Shown: in pieces, positions 22,055-34,234 of the stretch
How the letters are laid out: every line of letters begins with the position of its first letter
Numbering within the stretch: position 1 is the stretch's first letter
Source: Phytopythium helicoides
Lineage: Eukaryota > Oomycota > Peronosporomycetes > Pythiales > Pythiaceae
Length of the DNA stretch: 64,000 nt
Reading direction: 5' to 3'
Assembly: GCA_024867545.1 (NCBI GenBank)
Contig: JANFNE010000001.1
Span: 744,001 to 808,000 of the forward strand
Program-made: the position numbers and the translations under genes
The notes under the pieces: generated by a model
The model's database searches: none
What the model was told of the DNA's origin: nothing
Seen by the model: the letters and a program-made list of their open reading frames with translations, nothing else

Positions 22055-22564
22055 ATGCTTCGCTTTCCAGTGCTGCTCGCGCTCCTTACCGCCGTCCCTC
22101 TTGCTTTGGCAAAAGAAGAATTTGTCTCGCTTATCCCCAACGGCGCCAACGTGCCGGATACTTCAGCCGTCGGTCACACTGGTTCGGGAAATCCTGACGA
22201 CGATAACATCAATGATTTCGGCAATGCGTTTGAAGATGCTGGCTTTAAGTGGACCGTGGAGCTTTGCCAGGCTGATACCGACGACGATGGACAAACAAAC
22301 GGCCAAGAGCTCGGTGACCCATGCTGCGTGTGGTCTGAGGGCGACGATCCTCGCTGGACGGACGGCGTCTCGCACCCAGGCGATAGCACGAAGACGTCGA
22401 ATGAAAGCTTGTGGACTTCGATCAACTGCTCTGCGGTGACGACAACAACCGAAAAGTCGGCGAGCAGTGGGAATGATGCGAACACGCTTTTCTCGAGCAC
22501 CAGCGTAGCAGTTGCACTCGTGGGCTGCTCGGTTGCCCTAGCTATCGTAGTGGGCAACAATTAG
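22055..22564 (+). CDS. Temptin-like secreted, probably GPI-anchored protein
   Basis: 169 residues. Signal peptide LLALLTAVPLALA at residues 7-19, then the temptin Cys/Cys domain: the landmark is CQADTDDDGQTNGQELGDPC followed by CVW. DTDDDGQTNGQE fits a 12-position EF-hand-type calcium loop (Asp at 1, 3 and 5, Gly at 6, Glu at 12). Two N-glycosylation sequons (NES, NCS) come next, then a Ser/Thr-rich stretch and a C-terminal hydrophobic tail (VAVALVGCSVALAIVVG), typical of GPI anchoring. Temptin was described as a water-borne pheromone protein in Aplysia; its role in oomycetes is unknown to me. The ATG at 22055 is preferred over upstream in-frame codons because it begins the signal peptide. 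Confidence 0.85.
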   Translation: MLRFPVLLALLTAVPLALAKEEFVSLIPNGANVPDTSAVGHTGSGNPDDDNINDFGNAFEDAGFKWTVELCQADTDDDGQTNGQELGDPCCVWSEGDDPRWTDGVSHPGDSTKTSNESLWTSINCSAVTTTTEKSASSGNDANTLFSSTSVAVALVGCSVALAIVVGNN

Positions 22565-22683
22565 CAGCGTTTGCTTGAAGCAAAATACCCGGAACCGAAT
22601 TGCATCTATTAAACTCAATCTCATTCTCTTACTTTCATTGCTGCTGGCTTGAAATGCTTGCTAAAAGGACGAGAACATTGCCA

Positions 22684-23085
22684 TCACGTCACGAGGTCAT
22701 GTTTTGTGTTTAGTTTTTTTCGCTTCAACGTCTCAGAATGATGGTCAACTTCAACTTTGTCCTGCAAAATCCAGACCTGTACGTATGGGAGCACGTCGTC
22801 TGTTATAGATGAAGACGGCTTCACATGAAAAAGGCGGCTTAAACTCAATGAGTAAGGAAACTAGTGCCCTACCTGACACGTAGGGCGGCTCGGTGGGTCG
22901 AGTCGATCCACCGGCACACTTTCAAATTTGTGACGGAGGTGGAATGGCCCTCTTGAGCGAGCTCTCGGCGCTGTACTTGAAAGCGTCGGAGCTTTTTTCA
23001 TAGGGGGCTGGTCCCCGCCCTCGCGTTTTCCTCCTTCGCCTCGCTCGTTGCTGCCATCGGAGCTCGACGATCCATTTGTCGTCAT
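22684..23085 (-). CDS. Small two-exon protein of unknown function (101 aa)
   Basis: Not recognised. Exon 1 (22873-23085) starts MTTNGSSSSDGSNERGEGGK and has a Ser/Gly/Lys-rich start, then PFHLRHKFESVPVDRLDPPS. A putative GT-AG intron (22777-22872, 96 nt) is in phase 0 and joins CQ to VWILQDKVEVDHHSETLKRK; the stop is at 22684. The exon model is mine and rests only on splice signals, an open frame and protein-like composition. It converges on the temptin-like gene and diverges from PIGC, leaving about 300 bases of shared upstream sequence. Confidence 0.4.
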
Positions 23086-23326
23086 GTTGGACACTGATCC
23101 TCCACGAGCGAGCTCGGAATTGCAGCGAGCGATCGCAGACTTTCCACACGAACTCTGCCTGCCGATCTTTCGATCGAAAACAAAACAAAACAAAAAAAAA
23201 AACTAATAGCAATGGCGGTGGCTCGGTGGTCCACGACCACCATCGAGCTTGCGGATCCGCTCGCCGTCGCCACCTCCAGAAGCTCGTCGGAGGCGGGAGC
23301 TTGTCGTGTCGAGGCGACTGTGACAA

Positions 23327-23345
23327 TCATTTCGGCATTTTCCCC
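23327..23345 (+). promoter_or_regulatory. Initiator/FPR-like core promoter of PIGC
   Basis: TCATTTCGGCATTTTCCCC lies 49 bases before the PIGC ATG and closely fits the described oomycete initiator plus flanking promoter region (TCATTYYNCAWTTT type). It probably marks the transcription start. Confidence 0.6.
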
Positions 23346-23393
23346 ATTTTCGCCCAAATTCCCACCATCTTCCTCTCGCCACCTCGACCGACC

Positions 23394-24724
23394 ATGGTGC
23401 GCCGCTCCACGCCTCTCTTGCGATCGCCGAGGGCCCCGCTAACGTTCTGTGCAGGCGGAGCCGCGGCCGAAATGGCGCAAGGTGCTGTACATGGCGCAGC
23501 CGTTCGAGGACAACTTCGTGGCCGAGACCTTCCTGGAGCAGATGAAGACCAACGGTGGGCGACTAGGCGGGTCGTGATGCACGGGGCGGCGGCTGACGAG
23601 GGCCTCTGCGATGCGCAGCCAACGTGCGCGAGCACGACTACTGGGGCATGGTGCGCTCCTCGGCTGCCATCACGCAGCAGCTCTGCGCCGTCCTCATCTT
23701 CTTCGTGAGTCGGTTCGGAGAGGGCTAGAACGGTGGCAAGCGCTCATTACTGTGTCGCTGCCAGTCGCTGTTCGAGTTCGTGCGCGAGGGAGCCGTGTCC
23801 GCGACGGCACTAGGCGTGCTGGACGTGGCCCTGGGGGTGGTCGGGTTCGCCATCCTCCGCCTCTGCTTCTCGGCTCCCCTCGGCAAGTTTGAAAGCTCTA
23901 CACTGCGTCAAGTGCTACGCGATTCGACTGCTTACAAGTGGTGCGTGGACTGCAGGCACGGTGGAGACGCTGGGCTCGAGCGTGCTCTTCTGCGCGACGC
24001 TGTCGATCCTGTCGCCTGTGCTGCGCACGCTGACCGAGTCGTACGCAGACGACACGATCTGGGCGCTGGCCTACTTTCTCTCGCTCCTGCACCTCGTGAC
24101 CCACGACTACAACTACGTCAACGCGGGCATCGGGCGGTGCGGCCATGGCGTATATTGGATCTGCCCGCAGGGATTTGCAAAGGAGCTGAGACGCATGCGC
24201 CTGCAGGTTCAGCGGCACGATCTCGCTCAACGCGGCCGTCTTCACGGCCGTGCTGCTTGGCTCGCGCCTGCAGTCGAGCGAGCACGTGTTCGCGTTCGTG
24301 CTGTTCGCCATCGAGATGTTCGCCGTGTTCCCGCTGTTCCAGCGCGAGGTCAAGGTGCAACGTGGCGTGGCGTCGAGGGTAGGCTCGTTGCCAGTCATGC
24401 TAACTGTCATGTGTCGAGCAGCGCAACTCGGAGAACGCGCATTTGGGCATCGCGGCGGCGCTGCTGCTGCTATCGCTGGCGCTGTCGTGGCAGGCATCTC
24501 CGCTGTCGAGCGTCCTCTCTGGCGGGCTCGTGCTCTTCCTGACGTTCGTGTGCCCGCTGTGGTTCATGCACGTGCAGGAGCACAAGACGTACGTTCTGCT
24601 GCTGCCATCGATGGTGCATATTCACGACCAGGTCGAGCAACTGACGCTGACGCATGTGGTCTGCGCGTGTCGAAGCGAGATCCTCGGCCCGTGGGACATC
24701 GTGCACGTCCAGCCGGAGCAGTAG
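23394..24724 (+). CDS. PIGC: PIG-C/GPI2, subunit of the GPI-GlcNAc transferase
   Basis: Multi-pass ER membrane subunit of the complex that adds GlcNAc to phosphatidylinositol, the first step of GPI-anchor synthesis. The ATG at 23394-23396 is followed at once by an intron (23397-23454, CTAAC branch), giving M-AEPRPKWRKVLYMAQPFEDN, which matches the PIG-C KWQKVLYxxQPFPDNY signature. More introns: 23555-23618, 23705-23764, about 23887-23956, about 24125-24210, about 24350-24420 and about 24590-24680. Later blocks include YWGMVRSSAAITQQLCAVLI, LSPVLRTLTESYADDTIWAL, SLNAAVFTAVLLGSRLQSSE and CPLWFMHVQEHK; the C-terminus reads GPWDIVHVQPEQ, as in PIG-C (GPWDEA). The exon 4-5 junction does not keep phase cleanly, so a small indel or a different splice site is possible. 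Confidence 0.87.
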
Positions 24725-25403
24725 CTTCAACTGGCCGCTTCAAGGCCTGGCCAGCGTCGCCTCGGCCATCAAGAGCCCGTCATGGCCGCTGCGTCTTTGT
24801 CGAGCGCTGCGCGCCAGTCGTTGGCGCGGCCACGCATCACCGGCGCGATGTGCGGCGGTTCGCCTCGGGTCGGCGCGATAGAAACGGTGGGAGGAAAATG
24901 GAACCCGACACTTGGCGTTTGTATGAGGCCGCGCGCGTTCCTGGCGCGTTCGGCCGCCGGCAGCCGCGCCGGCGGAAAGGCGCGCCGCTCCTCTCTCGTC
25001 CCACGGTCACCTGGAGCCAAGGGGCGCTCCGGCCCCGCGTCCTGTTTGCTCCGGCGGAGCTCCGCTGCGCCAGTGGCACTGCCAGGCAGCTCGACGTCGC
25101 GGGGAGGGAGGAGATGGAGGAGACGAGCCCGCCCAGGTCCGTTACACGCAGCCGCGAGGCTCGCTCGCGAGTGAAACGGCGCCGGCCGGAATCTCCTTGG
25201 GCTCCAGCGGAGCCGCGAGAGGAGCTGGCGGGCTCCGTTGCGGCCGCGCCTGGGATTGTGTTGACGGTCGCCACTGCGTCAATGCGCCGGCCGTTTTGCA
25301 ACGCTCGGCGCCGTCCAACGTGATTCGCATCAAGCCAGGAGCGGCTCGAGCCTCGGGGCTGGAGCGTCCGCCTTCGCCTCCGAGCCCCCGCCGCCACCGC
25401 CAC

Positions 25404-25440
25404 GAGAGAGAAAGAGAGAGAGAGAGAAAGAGAGAGAGAG
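25404..25440. repeat. GA-rich microsatellite
   Basis: About 37 bases of GA dinucleotides interrupted by two AAAG units. A polypurine tract in a non-coding region. Confidence 0.9.
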
Positions 25441-26925
25441 CTGCTGGCTGCAGACGTCAAGAGGAGGAGCGGCGGAGCGCGCGCCGCGGGTTCCCCCGCG
25501 AGCTGGAAGATACGAAATGGCGCGCGCTGATTGGCCCAAAGTACGCCGCGAGTGGCTACATCCGCCGCGACCTTTCGCGACAGAAAAGGATGCGTTGGCG
25601 GGCGTCAGCGGCGGCGATGCGTATGTACCGTAAAGATTTTCGGGCCGCTTGTCAATCAGCAGCAGCAAGTCGACTCGCGCGAGAGCTGGTCGGCGGAAGG
25701 CGAAACGCCCACATTTGTTTTGTACCGAAGCCAGCCCGGGCCTTTTTATCTACCGTAGCGATCGCCAGTATACAACGGCTTCGATATTCGCGCCACCCGC
25801 CACCATGTTGAAGTGCTTTGGGCTCGCGAGGGGTGCGTCAGCGTCTACGGTACGCTGCAAACTCCAAAACGGCAAACCAGACCAGACAGACACGCTCGCC
25901 TCCGCGCTGCGTGGTCGACTTGTTCCCTCCTGTCGGAGCCTCCCGCGCGCTCCTCGCGTCCGCATCACTTAGCGCTCAGCTGCCGGGCGGAAAAGCCGCA
26001 AGGGTCCGCGGCAGACCAAGCAGCTCACAGCGCGATGCAAGGCTTGCCCGCGTTGAAGTGGACGGCAAATTTCTACCCTGATTTAGGAGATGCGCGAGAG
26101 GTTTTTTTGCCGAACGAGGTTTTTCCATGCACGAGGGAACTTTCCACGAATAAGACGCTTCTGGAACGCTCGACCTTGCTTTGGGCGAACAAGCGAAACA
26201 GTAGCCCAAAACAACCGCAACACCCAAAATGGAGACTTCAACGAGTATCCGGCCTCACGCTGTGCTTTGCTTGCTTCGCTCGCTTGTTGTGCCTGTCTTG
26301 ATGATCAGGACGGATTGGCCCTTCCAGCGCTGACATCAATGGTGAAAAGAAAAAGCATGCATTTCATGACGGCCACTGCACCAGCGTGATTTCGATGCGG
26401 TCAAGCGCGCATGAGTGAGCTCACGCGAGCTGCCACCAGCAGTGCCGCCAATGTACCACGCCCCGGCCTGCAACGCTGATTTACGCGACGCGCCGCGCCG
26501 ATTCGGACGAAGGAAGAAAAATGCAGCCAAGAAGTCCGTCAAAAAGGATCGGCGGCAGCATGGCATTTTGCCATGTAGCTTTTGCAACAGCAGCAGGGCG
26601 AGTAAAAGCCTTGCCCATGGTTGTGGTGGTGGCGGCGCGTTGTATCGTACAGTACTATGCAAATCGTGCGTGGTGGCGCAGATTCGGGCGAGTGCATGCA
26701 TTCCGCCGCACTTGGATACAGTAGGCGCGTCGTCCAGCTGGCGGGTTGACCGCCCAGGTCGTGCGGTCGCGCGCCATGATGACGTTGCGGGGCCTCTGAC
26801 GAGTCCATCCCTTTCGCTGGAAAAATGACCCAAAATAACGCGGAAAACCCTACGGTAGCGCTCTTCGCTCCCGAACGTTCGCTCGGCGCCCTATACCCGT
26901 CGCATACGCGCTGCTTCGTCACTCT

Positions 26926-27139
26926 CCGATTGGCGCAAAATAAAATCTGCGGTTTCTGATTGGCCAGAAGCGCATCCTCCCCCCCTAATCGCGCGCCGCT
27001 GTCGCCGTCGGGCCGCGTGGGTCCATAGTGAGCGCCGGAGGGGGCGCCCCCTCCTGACGGTATACAAACTCCAAGTGAACGTCGCCTCGAGGAAGAGAAA
27101 AGCTCGCGGTCGGCCCCTGGCGCTCATTTGAACTTTGTC
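26926..27139 (+). promoter_or_regulatory. Putative promoter of the Myb gene
   Basis: Two inverted CCAAT boxes (CGATTGGCG near 26928, TGATTGGCC near 26958) lie 320-350 bases upstream of the ATG. An initiator-like element, GCTCATTTGAACTTTGTCC at about 27122-27140, follows. Placement is by motif resemblance only. Confidence 0.45.
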
Positions 27140-27277
27140 CGCGAGCTCGCCAGGACTCGCTCAATCGCCTCCGCCCGCTGCCCGCTGCCGGAGCGCTGCG
27201 TGTCGTGCATTCTGCATCTGCTGCCTCTCCCTCCCCGTGCATTTCCGCCCCACCGCCCCCCACCGCCGCCCGACCCC

Positions 27278-28765
27278 ATGGAGACCCGCACGCGCCACCC
27301 CAAGCTGCTCTCGCTGCAGCAGCTCGAGCCCCACGAGCAGCTGCAGGCGCCCATGACGCCCGTCGCCTCGCTGGCCGACGCCACCGCCTTCTCCCCCAGA
27401 GACCCGTCCGCCAAGCTCGCCGCGTCCCTCAAGATCGCGGCAGGCAGCGACGCCTCCCCCCACCGACTCGCACTGCCGTCCCCCACCGCCGCCGCCAGCG
27501 ACGACGAGGACGACGACGACGACGAGGCCGCCGCCGGACCCAAGCAGACCATCAAGCCCAACACGGGCCGATGGACCGAGGCCGAGCACCAGCTCTTCCT
27601 CAAGGGGCTCGAGACCTTCCCCTACCGCGCGTGGAAGAAGATCGCCACGCTCATCAAGACGCGCACCGTCGTGCAGATCCGCACGCACGCCCAAAAGTAC
27701 TACCAGAAGCTCGAGAAGGAGGAGGCGCGCCTCAAGGAGCGCGAGCGCGAGGCACAGGCCCAGACGCAGTCGCCCGCGCTCGGAGCGACCGCTTCGCCCG
27801 CGCAGGGCATCCCGCACCCGCACCAGCTCGCGCTCGCGCACGTCGCCATGCACCACCACGCGCGCTCCGGAGTCGACTCGGCACCCTCCACGCCTGTCGC
27901 CAGCCCCATGGACGCCGTCGACAGCCCCAAGCGCCGCTCCATGATGCGCAAGCGCAAGTGCGCGCCGCTGCAGCTCGATGGCGACCTCAGCGACGACATG
28001 GACGTGACGCCGCTGCCCAGCCTGCCCAAGCGTATGATGCGCGAGAAGAAGTTCGCGCGCGAGTCGCACATGTCGCCCAAGCAGAAGGCGCCTGTGGCCT
28101 CAGGTGCCAAGTTCTTCGGCGACCTGGACGCGCAGCCGCACAACCGGCTGGTCGCCTTCGCCGCCGCCACGCGCAGCCACTACAACACGGTGCTGCTCAC
28201 GCCCTCCAAGGCTGCGGGGTCCGTCCCGCTGCTCTCGTTCCCCGTCCACGGACTGCACCAGCAGCAGTCTGGCCACCACGCCCAGGTGCACACGCCGCTG
28301 CCGCTGGACTTTGGCGACGCGTCCACCGACGCCATGATGCTGGATCTGTCGGACGAGAAGGCCATGGTCGACTTCCCGTTCCCGCTGGACGCGGCCGGTC
28401 TGGACCAGGGCCTGTCGTCCATCGACAACGACGACCTGCTGCAGCTGACCGAGGAGGAGCTGGACTGGTTCTCGACCGACAACTCGTCCTCGGCGTCAAC
28501 AGCCTCGACCGCGTCAAGCCCCAAGGCGGACGAGGAGGACGAGACGCCGTTCGCGCTCGGCCGCTTCCAGTTCCCGGCGCTCGTGGACGACGATGAGTGT
28601 CTGCGCTTCGGCGACGACCTGGACATGGCCGGCCCGCTCATCTCGGCGCCGTCGCCGATGCTCGTGGGCGACGCGGGTGCCGCGCTGGACGACGACTTCG
28701 TGCTGGACCCTGAGAAGTTCCTGTCGAGCTACTTGGGCCCCGCCGAGCAGCTGAGCCAGTGCTGA
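27278..28765 (+). CDS. Single-repeat Myb transcription factor, SHAQKY class
   Basis: 495 residues, no intron. The DNA-binding repeat starts around residue 97: GRWTEAEHQLFLKGLETFPY, then RAWKKIATLIKTRTVVQIRT and HAQKYYQKLEKEE. The THAQKYY third helix places it in the SHAQKY(F) single-Myb class, which binds DNA as one repeat. An Arg/Glu-rich helix follows, then basic patches (KRRSMMRKRK, about residue 210) that could be a nuclear localisation signal. The C-terminal third is acidic and hydrophobic (DDLLQLTEEELDWFSTD), typical of an activation domain. The start was chosen at METRTR because the upstream frame is proline-rich leader. Preceded by an initiator-like motif and CCAAT boxes. Confidence 0.85.
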   Translation: METRTRHPKLLSLQQLEPHEQLQAPMTPVASLADATAFSPRDPSAKLAASLKIAAGSDASPHRLALPSPTAAASDDEDDDDDEAAAGPKQTIKPNTGRWTEAEHQLFLKGLETFPYRAWKKIATLIKTRTVVQIRTHAQKYYQKLEKEEARLKEREREAQAQTQSPALGATASPAQGIPHPHQLALAHVAMHHHARSGVDSAPSTPVASPMDAVDSPKRRSMMRKRKCAPLQLDGDLSDDMDVTPLPSLPKRMMREKKFARESHMSPKQKAPVASGAKFFGDLDAQPHNRLVAFAAATRSHYNTVLLTPSKAAGSVPLLSFPVHGLHQQQSGHHAQVHTPLPLDFGDASTDAMMLDLSDEKAMVDFPFPLDAAGLDQGLSSIDNDDLLQLTEEELDWFSTDNSSSASTASTASSPKADEEDETPFALGRFQFPALVDDDECLRFGDDLDMAGPLISAPSPMLVGDAGAALDDDFVLDPEKFLSSYLGPAEQLSQC

Positions 28766-29104
28766 GCGTCTAGCGGCACTGGTCGGCTGACTTCCATCCC
28801 GCCGGCATCACCTGGTCGACGGAGTTTTGCTCCCAGTGCCGTCGTCATGGAGGCGCTCGCCTGACTGTGGGCGAGGCCTTCCCGTAAGTTATTATCCCAA
28901 TTTTCCCTAAAAAAAAAAGTGCGTTTTGACTTGGTCTTTGTATTGCCAAGAGCACTTCAACTAAAAAAAAGATACCCGATCTCGTCAAACGAGCCAATTC
29001 AACTTGTGAGCTTTTGGATCGGTGGACCCCAGCGGCTCACCATGATGCCTCGAGCACTGTCATGAGCCCGCGCGCTATGGTACATGCAACGCTTACGACC
29101 AGCA
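28766..29104. other. Convergent spacer, Myb gene to TSEN54
   Basis: About 340 bases with two A-rich runs (near 28908 and 28962) suited to transcript ends. No gene seen. Confidence 0.5.
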
Positions 29105-30136
29105 TCAGCGCGTTGCAGCCACCTGGCCGCCCGCCAATTCAAAGAGCAGCACGCTGCGGTCGTGGGCCACGACCGCCATCTTGACACTCGCGCCAGGGCT
29201 TTCGGCCTCGGAAGCCGCCAGGGCCTTGGAAATGACTGGCGGAGGCGGCGCGGGGTCGTCGAAGCGGGCCACGAGCACTCGGAACACGAGTTGCAGGCTC
29301 TTGGCTGCCTTCTTGGGCTTCTTCTTGCGTGGTTCTGCAGCTGTTGCGGTGGTCAGCGGCGTCTCGCTATTGATCGTAGCTGCGACTTGGTCGTCGGATG
29401 CAGCTGGGAGCACCTTCTCATCGGTGCTATCAGAGATGACCACTGACTTCCACACGTCGAACGCAACGCGAGGACTCGAGTCCTCACATCCATCGATGTG
29501 CCTAGGCGCTCGACGTTGCATCCATCCTTCATCAGCTCCATCGACAGGTGTGGTGTTGATGCACCTTCGAGGATGCAGCTTCTCGTTCTTCAGAAATGAG
29601 TATACTTTGAGGCACGCGAGCGAGACTCGCTGGTGCTTCAACAGCTTTGCCAGCAGCTCTGTCGCGTCCAACGGACGATTCGCGTTTTCCTCTCCGCTGT
29701 TGTCTTCTGTGAGTTCGTACACGTCAAGAGCTCCTCGAGACGCGAGGTAGTACGCCTCCTCCGGATACAGCGACAGCCCCGTAAAGCTACCAGTTCGCAG
29801 TCCAGGCGGAGCGATCGCCATTGGTCGACGGATAGCTGGCTTGGACTCATCACTGGCGGTGCTGGGGCCTCCATCCTCCGTCTCCGTCGGCTGCTGGGCA
29901 TGGAGCTGGCGCTGCTTGCGGACACTGGCGCCCATGTTAAAGAGCAGTCGCCCGCGCTGCCGGGTGACGTGCGTGAGCCCCGAGCGAGCGTCATATTCGC
30001 CCACTGAGACGTCCTTGCGCCGATCCATGGCTCGGCGACCAGTGATCAGGACGGGCAAGGCTTTCAATTCGAGTGGCGCACGGTACGAGAGATCATCGTG
30101 GGTCTTGACCTGGGAGCTCGAAGGACAGCGCGTCAA
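29105..30136 (-). CDS. TSEN54: tRNA-splicing endonuclease subunit Sen54
   Basis: Structural subunit of the nuclear endonuclease that excises introns from pre-tRNA. 343 residues in one frame. The N-terminal Sen54 domain is present: RGRLLFNMGASV, GLSLYPEEAYYLASRGALDV (the LxPEEALYL signature) and LLKHQRVSLACLKVYSFLKN. A low-complexity middle follows, then the C-terminal nuclease-like fold shared by Sen subunits: VAFDVWKSVV, FRVLVARFDDPAP and the final VVAHDRSVLLFELAGG, which aligns with the human LVDHGDISFYSF strand pair. As expected for Sen54, no catalytic Tyr-His-Lys triad is visible. It is convergent with the Myb gene and sits just 3' of the demethylase on the same strand. Confidence 0.82.
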   Translation of the reverse strand: MTRCPSSSQVKTHDDLSYRAPLELKALPVLITGRRAMDRRKDVSVGEYDARSGLTHVTRQRGRLLFNMGASVRKQRQLHAQQPTETEDGGPSTASDESKPAIRRPMAIAPPGLRTGSFTGLSLYPEEAYYLASRGALDVYELTEDNSGEENANRPLDATELLAKLLKHQRVSLACLKVYSFLKNEKLHPRRCINTTPVDGADEGWMQRRAPRHIDGCEDSSPRVAFDVWKSVVISDSTDEKVLPAASDDQVAATINSETPLTTATAAEPRKKKPKKAAKSLQLVFRVLVARFDDPAPPPPVISKALAASEAESPGASVKMAVVAHDRSVLLFELAGGQVAATR

Positions 30137-30204
30137 AAGTGCTAAGCCGTGTTGAACGAACCGCTACAGCTATGGGACGAAGGCGGAACCGTTTCAATGG
30201 GGAT

Positions 30205-32592
<2,388 letters not shown>

Positions 32593-32781
32593 CTGGAGGA
32601 GTCGAGGCGTTCGTGCAGGCGCTGGAGGGTCGCTGCGGCCGCCTGGAGCCGCAGGAAGGAGTCGCAGGAAGGAGTCGCAGCCGCCGCGCGCGCTTCTCTT
32701 CCTCGTGCGCGAGATTTGCTGTATGGCAAGTTGGACTACCGGATAGTCATTTAGCTGACACTCAAGCGGGGAGTGATCAAT

Positions 32782-32849
32782 ATTCGAAACAAATTAATTC
32801 GTTCCTGAAATGACAATGCTCACGTCGCAGAATTAATTTGTTTTCGAAT
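32782..32849. repeat. Inverted repeat, 19/20-base arms
   Basis: Arms at 32782-32800 (ATTCGAAACAAATTAATTC) and 32830-32849 are reverse complements except for one extra T; the spacer is 29 bases. It could be a hairpin terminator or the remains of a small element. Confidence 0.75.
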
Positions 32850-32962
32850 TCACTAATCCATAATTGATTTATGATAAACTTCCAGGTAGTCAATATGATT
32901 CTTATATGAATAATTGTTTTAGCGTGACTACCCGGACATTAATTTTATTTATGATTCGTCTT

Positions 32963-33004
32963 TTTCTGATTGGCCCAAATAGCTCTTTAAGAGCCAATCA
33001 GAAA
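32963..33004. repeat. Perfect 12-base inverted repeat carrying CCAAT boxes
   Basis: TTTCTGATTGGC at 32963-32974 and GCCAATCAGAAA at 32993-33004, separated by 18 bases. Each arm is a CCAAT box, one on each strand. Confidence 0.8.
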
Positions 33005-34075
33005 CTAGTCAATTCCTTAAAGTATCATTGTATAGTTAAACAAGTTACTTCATCAATGAAGTTATCGTCGGTTGGAATAGGCGAAAACACCTACCTGAGT
33101 GCGCCTTGCACCTCTGTGCTTCTAATGCACGAACTGCACAGAGACGACTGCATCGATCCAAGAGCGTTGCCACAGATTGTCAGCGTGCCAAAAAGTTTGC
33201 TGCCGGGCACGTTGCTTGTTCTGCTGAGAGACAGCGCGGGCGTCGATGTTGTCGACGAAGTACTCATTGCTGGGGTCAGCAATATCCTCCCAAAGCTGGG
33301 GGCATGAAATAGAAGAACGCGCCAGCCGCCGTCGTTGCAGCTTCAAGGGCTCGGTCAGTGGGGCCAGACTCGCCCACGTACAGCTCTGGGTAGTCGGTTT
33401 GCATCCAGTCGGCTGGACGCGCTACATACGGCTCGCAACAGGATCGGTCCATCCACTTGCAGCCATTGTGTCTTTCAAATATTTGCTAGCCACTCGCCTC
33501 GAAGCAATGACATCTTCTCCTCCCACGGCTCGTAATAGCTTGGGGCCGAACTGGATCTGCGGCAAGTATGCGTCATCGTCATCGCCGAACGGGTACATAT
33601 CTTCATCTTCCACAAACACGTCGATCTCGCCGTCGTCGTCAGCAAACAGGACACTGTCGTCGGTTTCGTCATCAGAGTCCAGTGTCTCAAAGTCGTTTGG
33701 ATTGGCATCTGGTGGCAGGATATTGATGCCGTCTGAATCGTGTACAAGACACGTTAGAGACTCAGTCGCATGATCGCTAACATGTATAATACACAACAAC
33801 GCACCAACATCGTCATCGGTTTGGCTTCCAAGTATCACGTTGTTTGGACGCGACTGCCCAGCCTGGGTGGATGCACCTTCCACGTGGTCATCGTCCTGAT
33901 AGTTCCCGGCGTGTTCCGACTGCACTGAGAGAGATGCGTCCGCAAGATTGCGCTGTTCAGACGGAGCATCCGCGTCTGGATCAAGTTGTTCGCTTGGCAT
34001 ACGAGCCTGACCGACAGCTCGTTGTTTAGAAGCTGTCCGATACATGTTTTGGTCAGTACATAGAGATAGCTAAAC

Positions 34076-34094
34076 CAGGGGTCGAGAGTAAGTC
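34076..34094 (+). repeat. hAT left terminal inverted repeat
   Basis: Starts CAGGGGTC, the usual hAT-type CAGGG end, directly after target duplication copy AGCTAAAC at 34068-34075. Confidence 0.9.
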
Positions 34095-34234
34095 CTCTGC
34101 TGAAGGCAAATATTGATATCCAACACTGGTGTGTGCCGACAGAAGTGAAACTACTATCTCAGTGTCATTGCTCAAACCGTGTTAATACCAGGAACTGATA
34201 TCATCGAATAAGATCTACTACTTTGTTAGCGTGC

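Larger units (their letters stand above)
24725..27277. other. 2.5 kb gap between PIGC and the Myb gene
   Basis: GC-rich, with many overlapping open frames on both strands but none with a recognisable domain. It contains a purine microsatellite (25404-25440) and repeated inverted CCAAT boxes (GATTGGC) near 25530, 26313, 26928 and 26958. Most likely PIGC 3' sequence and a long upstream region of the Myb gene; a fast-evolving gene cannot be excluded. Confidence 0.4.
32593..33121. other. AT-rich spacer at the edge of the accessory region
   Basis: About 530 bases; from 32750 on clearly more AT-rich than the surrounding genes. It holds two inverted repeats (listed separately) and no convincing gene. 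Confidence 0.5.

Noticed and set aside
24250..25323. Long plus-strand open frame downstream of and overlapping PIGC exons
   Set aside because: Low-complexity Arg/Ala/Pro composition, conflicts with the conserved PIGC frame; GC-driven shadow.
27161..28069. 302-residue minus-strand frame inside the Myb gene
   Set aside because: Antisense of the Myb coding region, Leu/Gly/Arg-rich, no domain.
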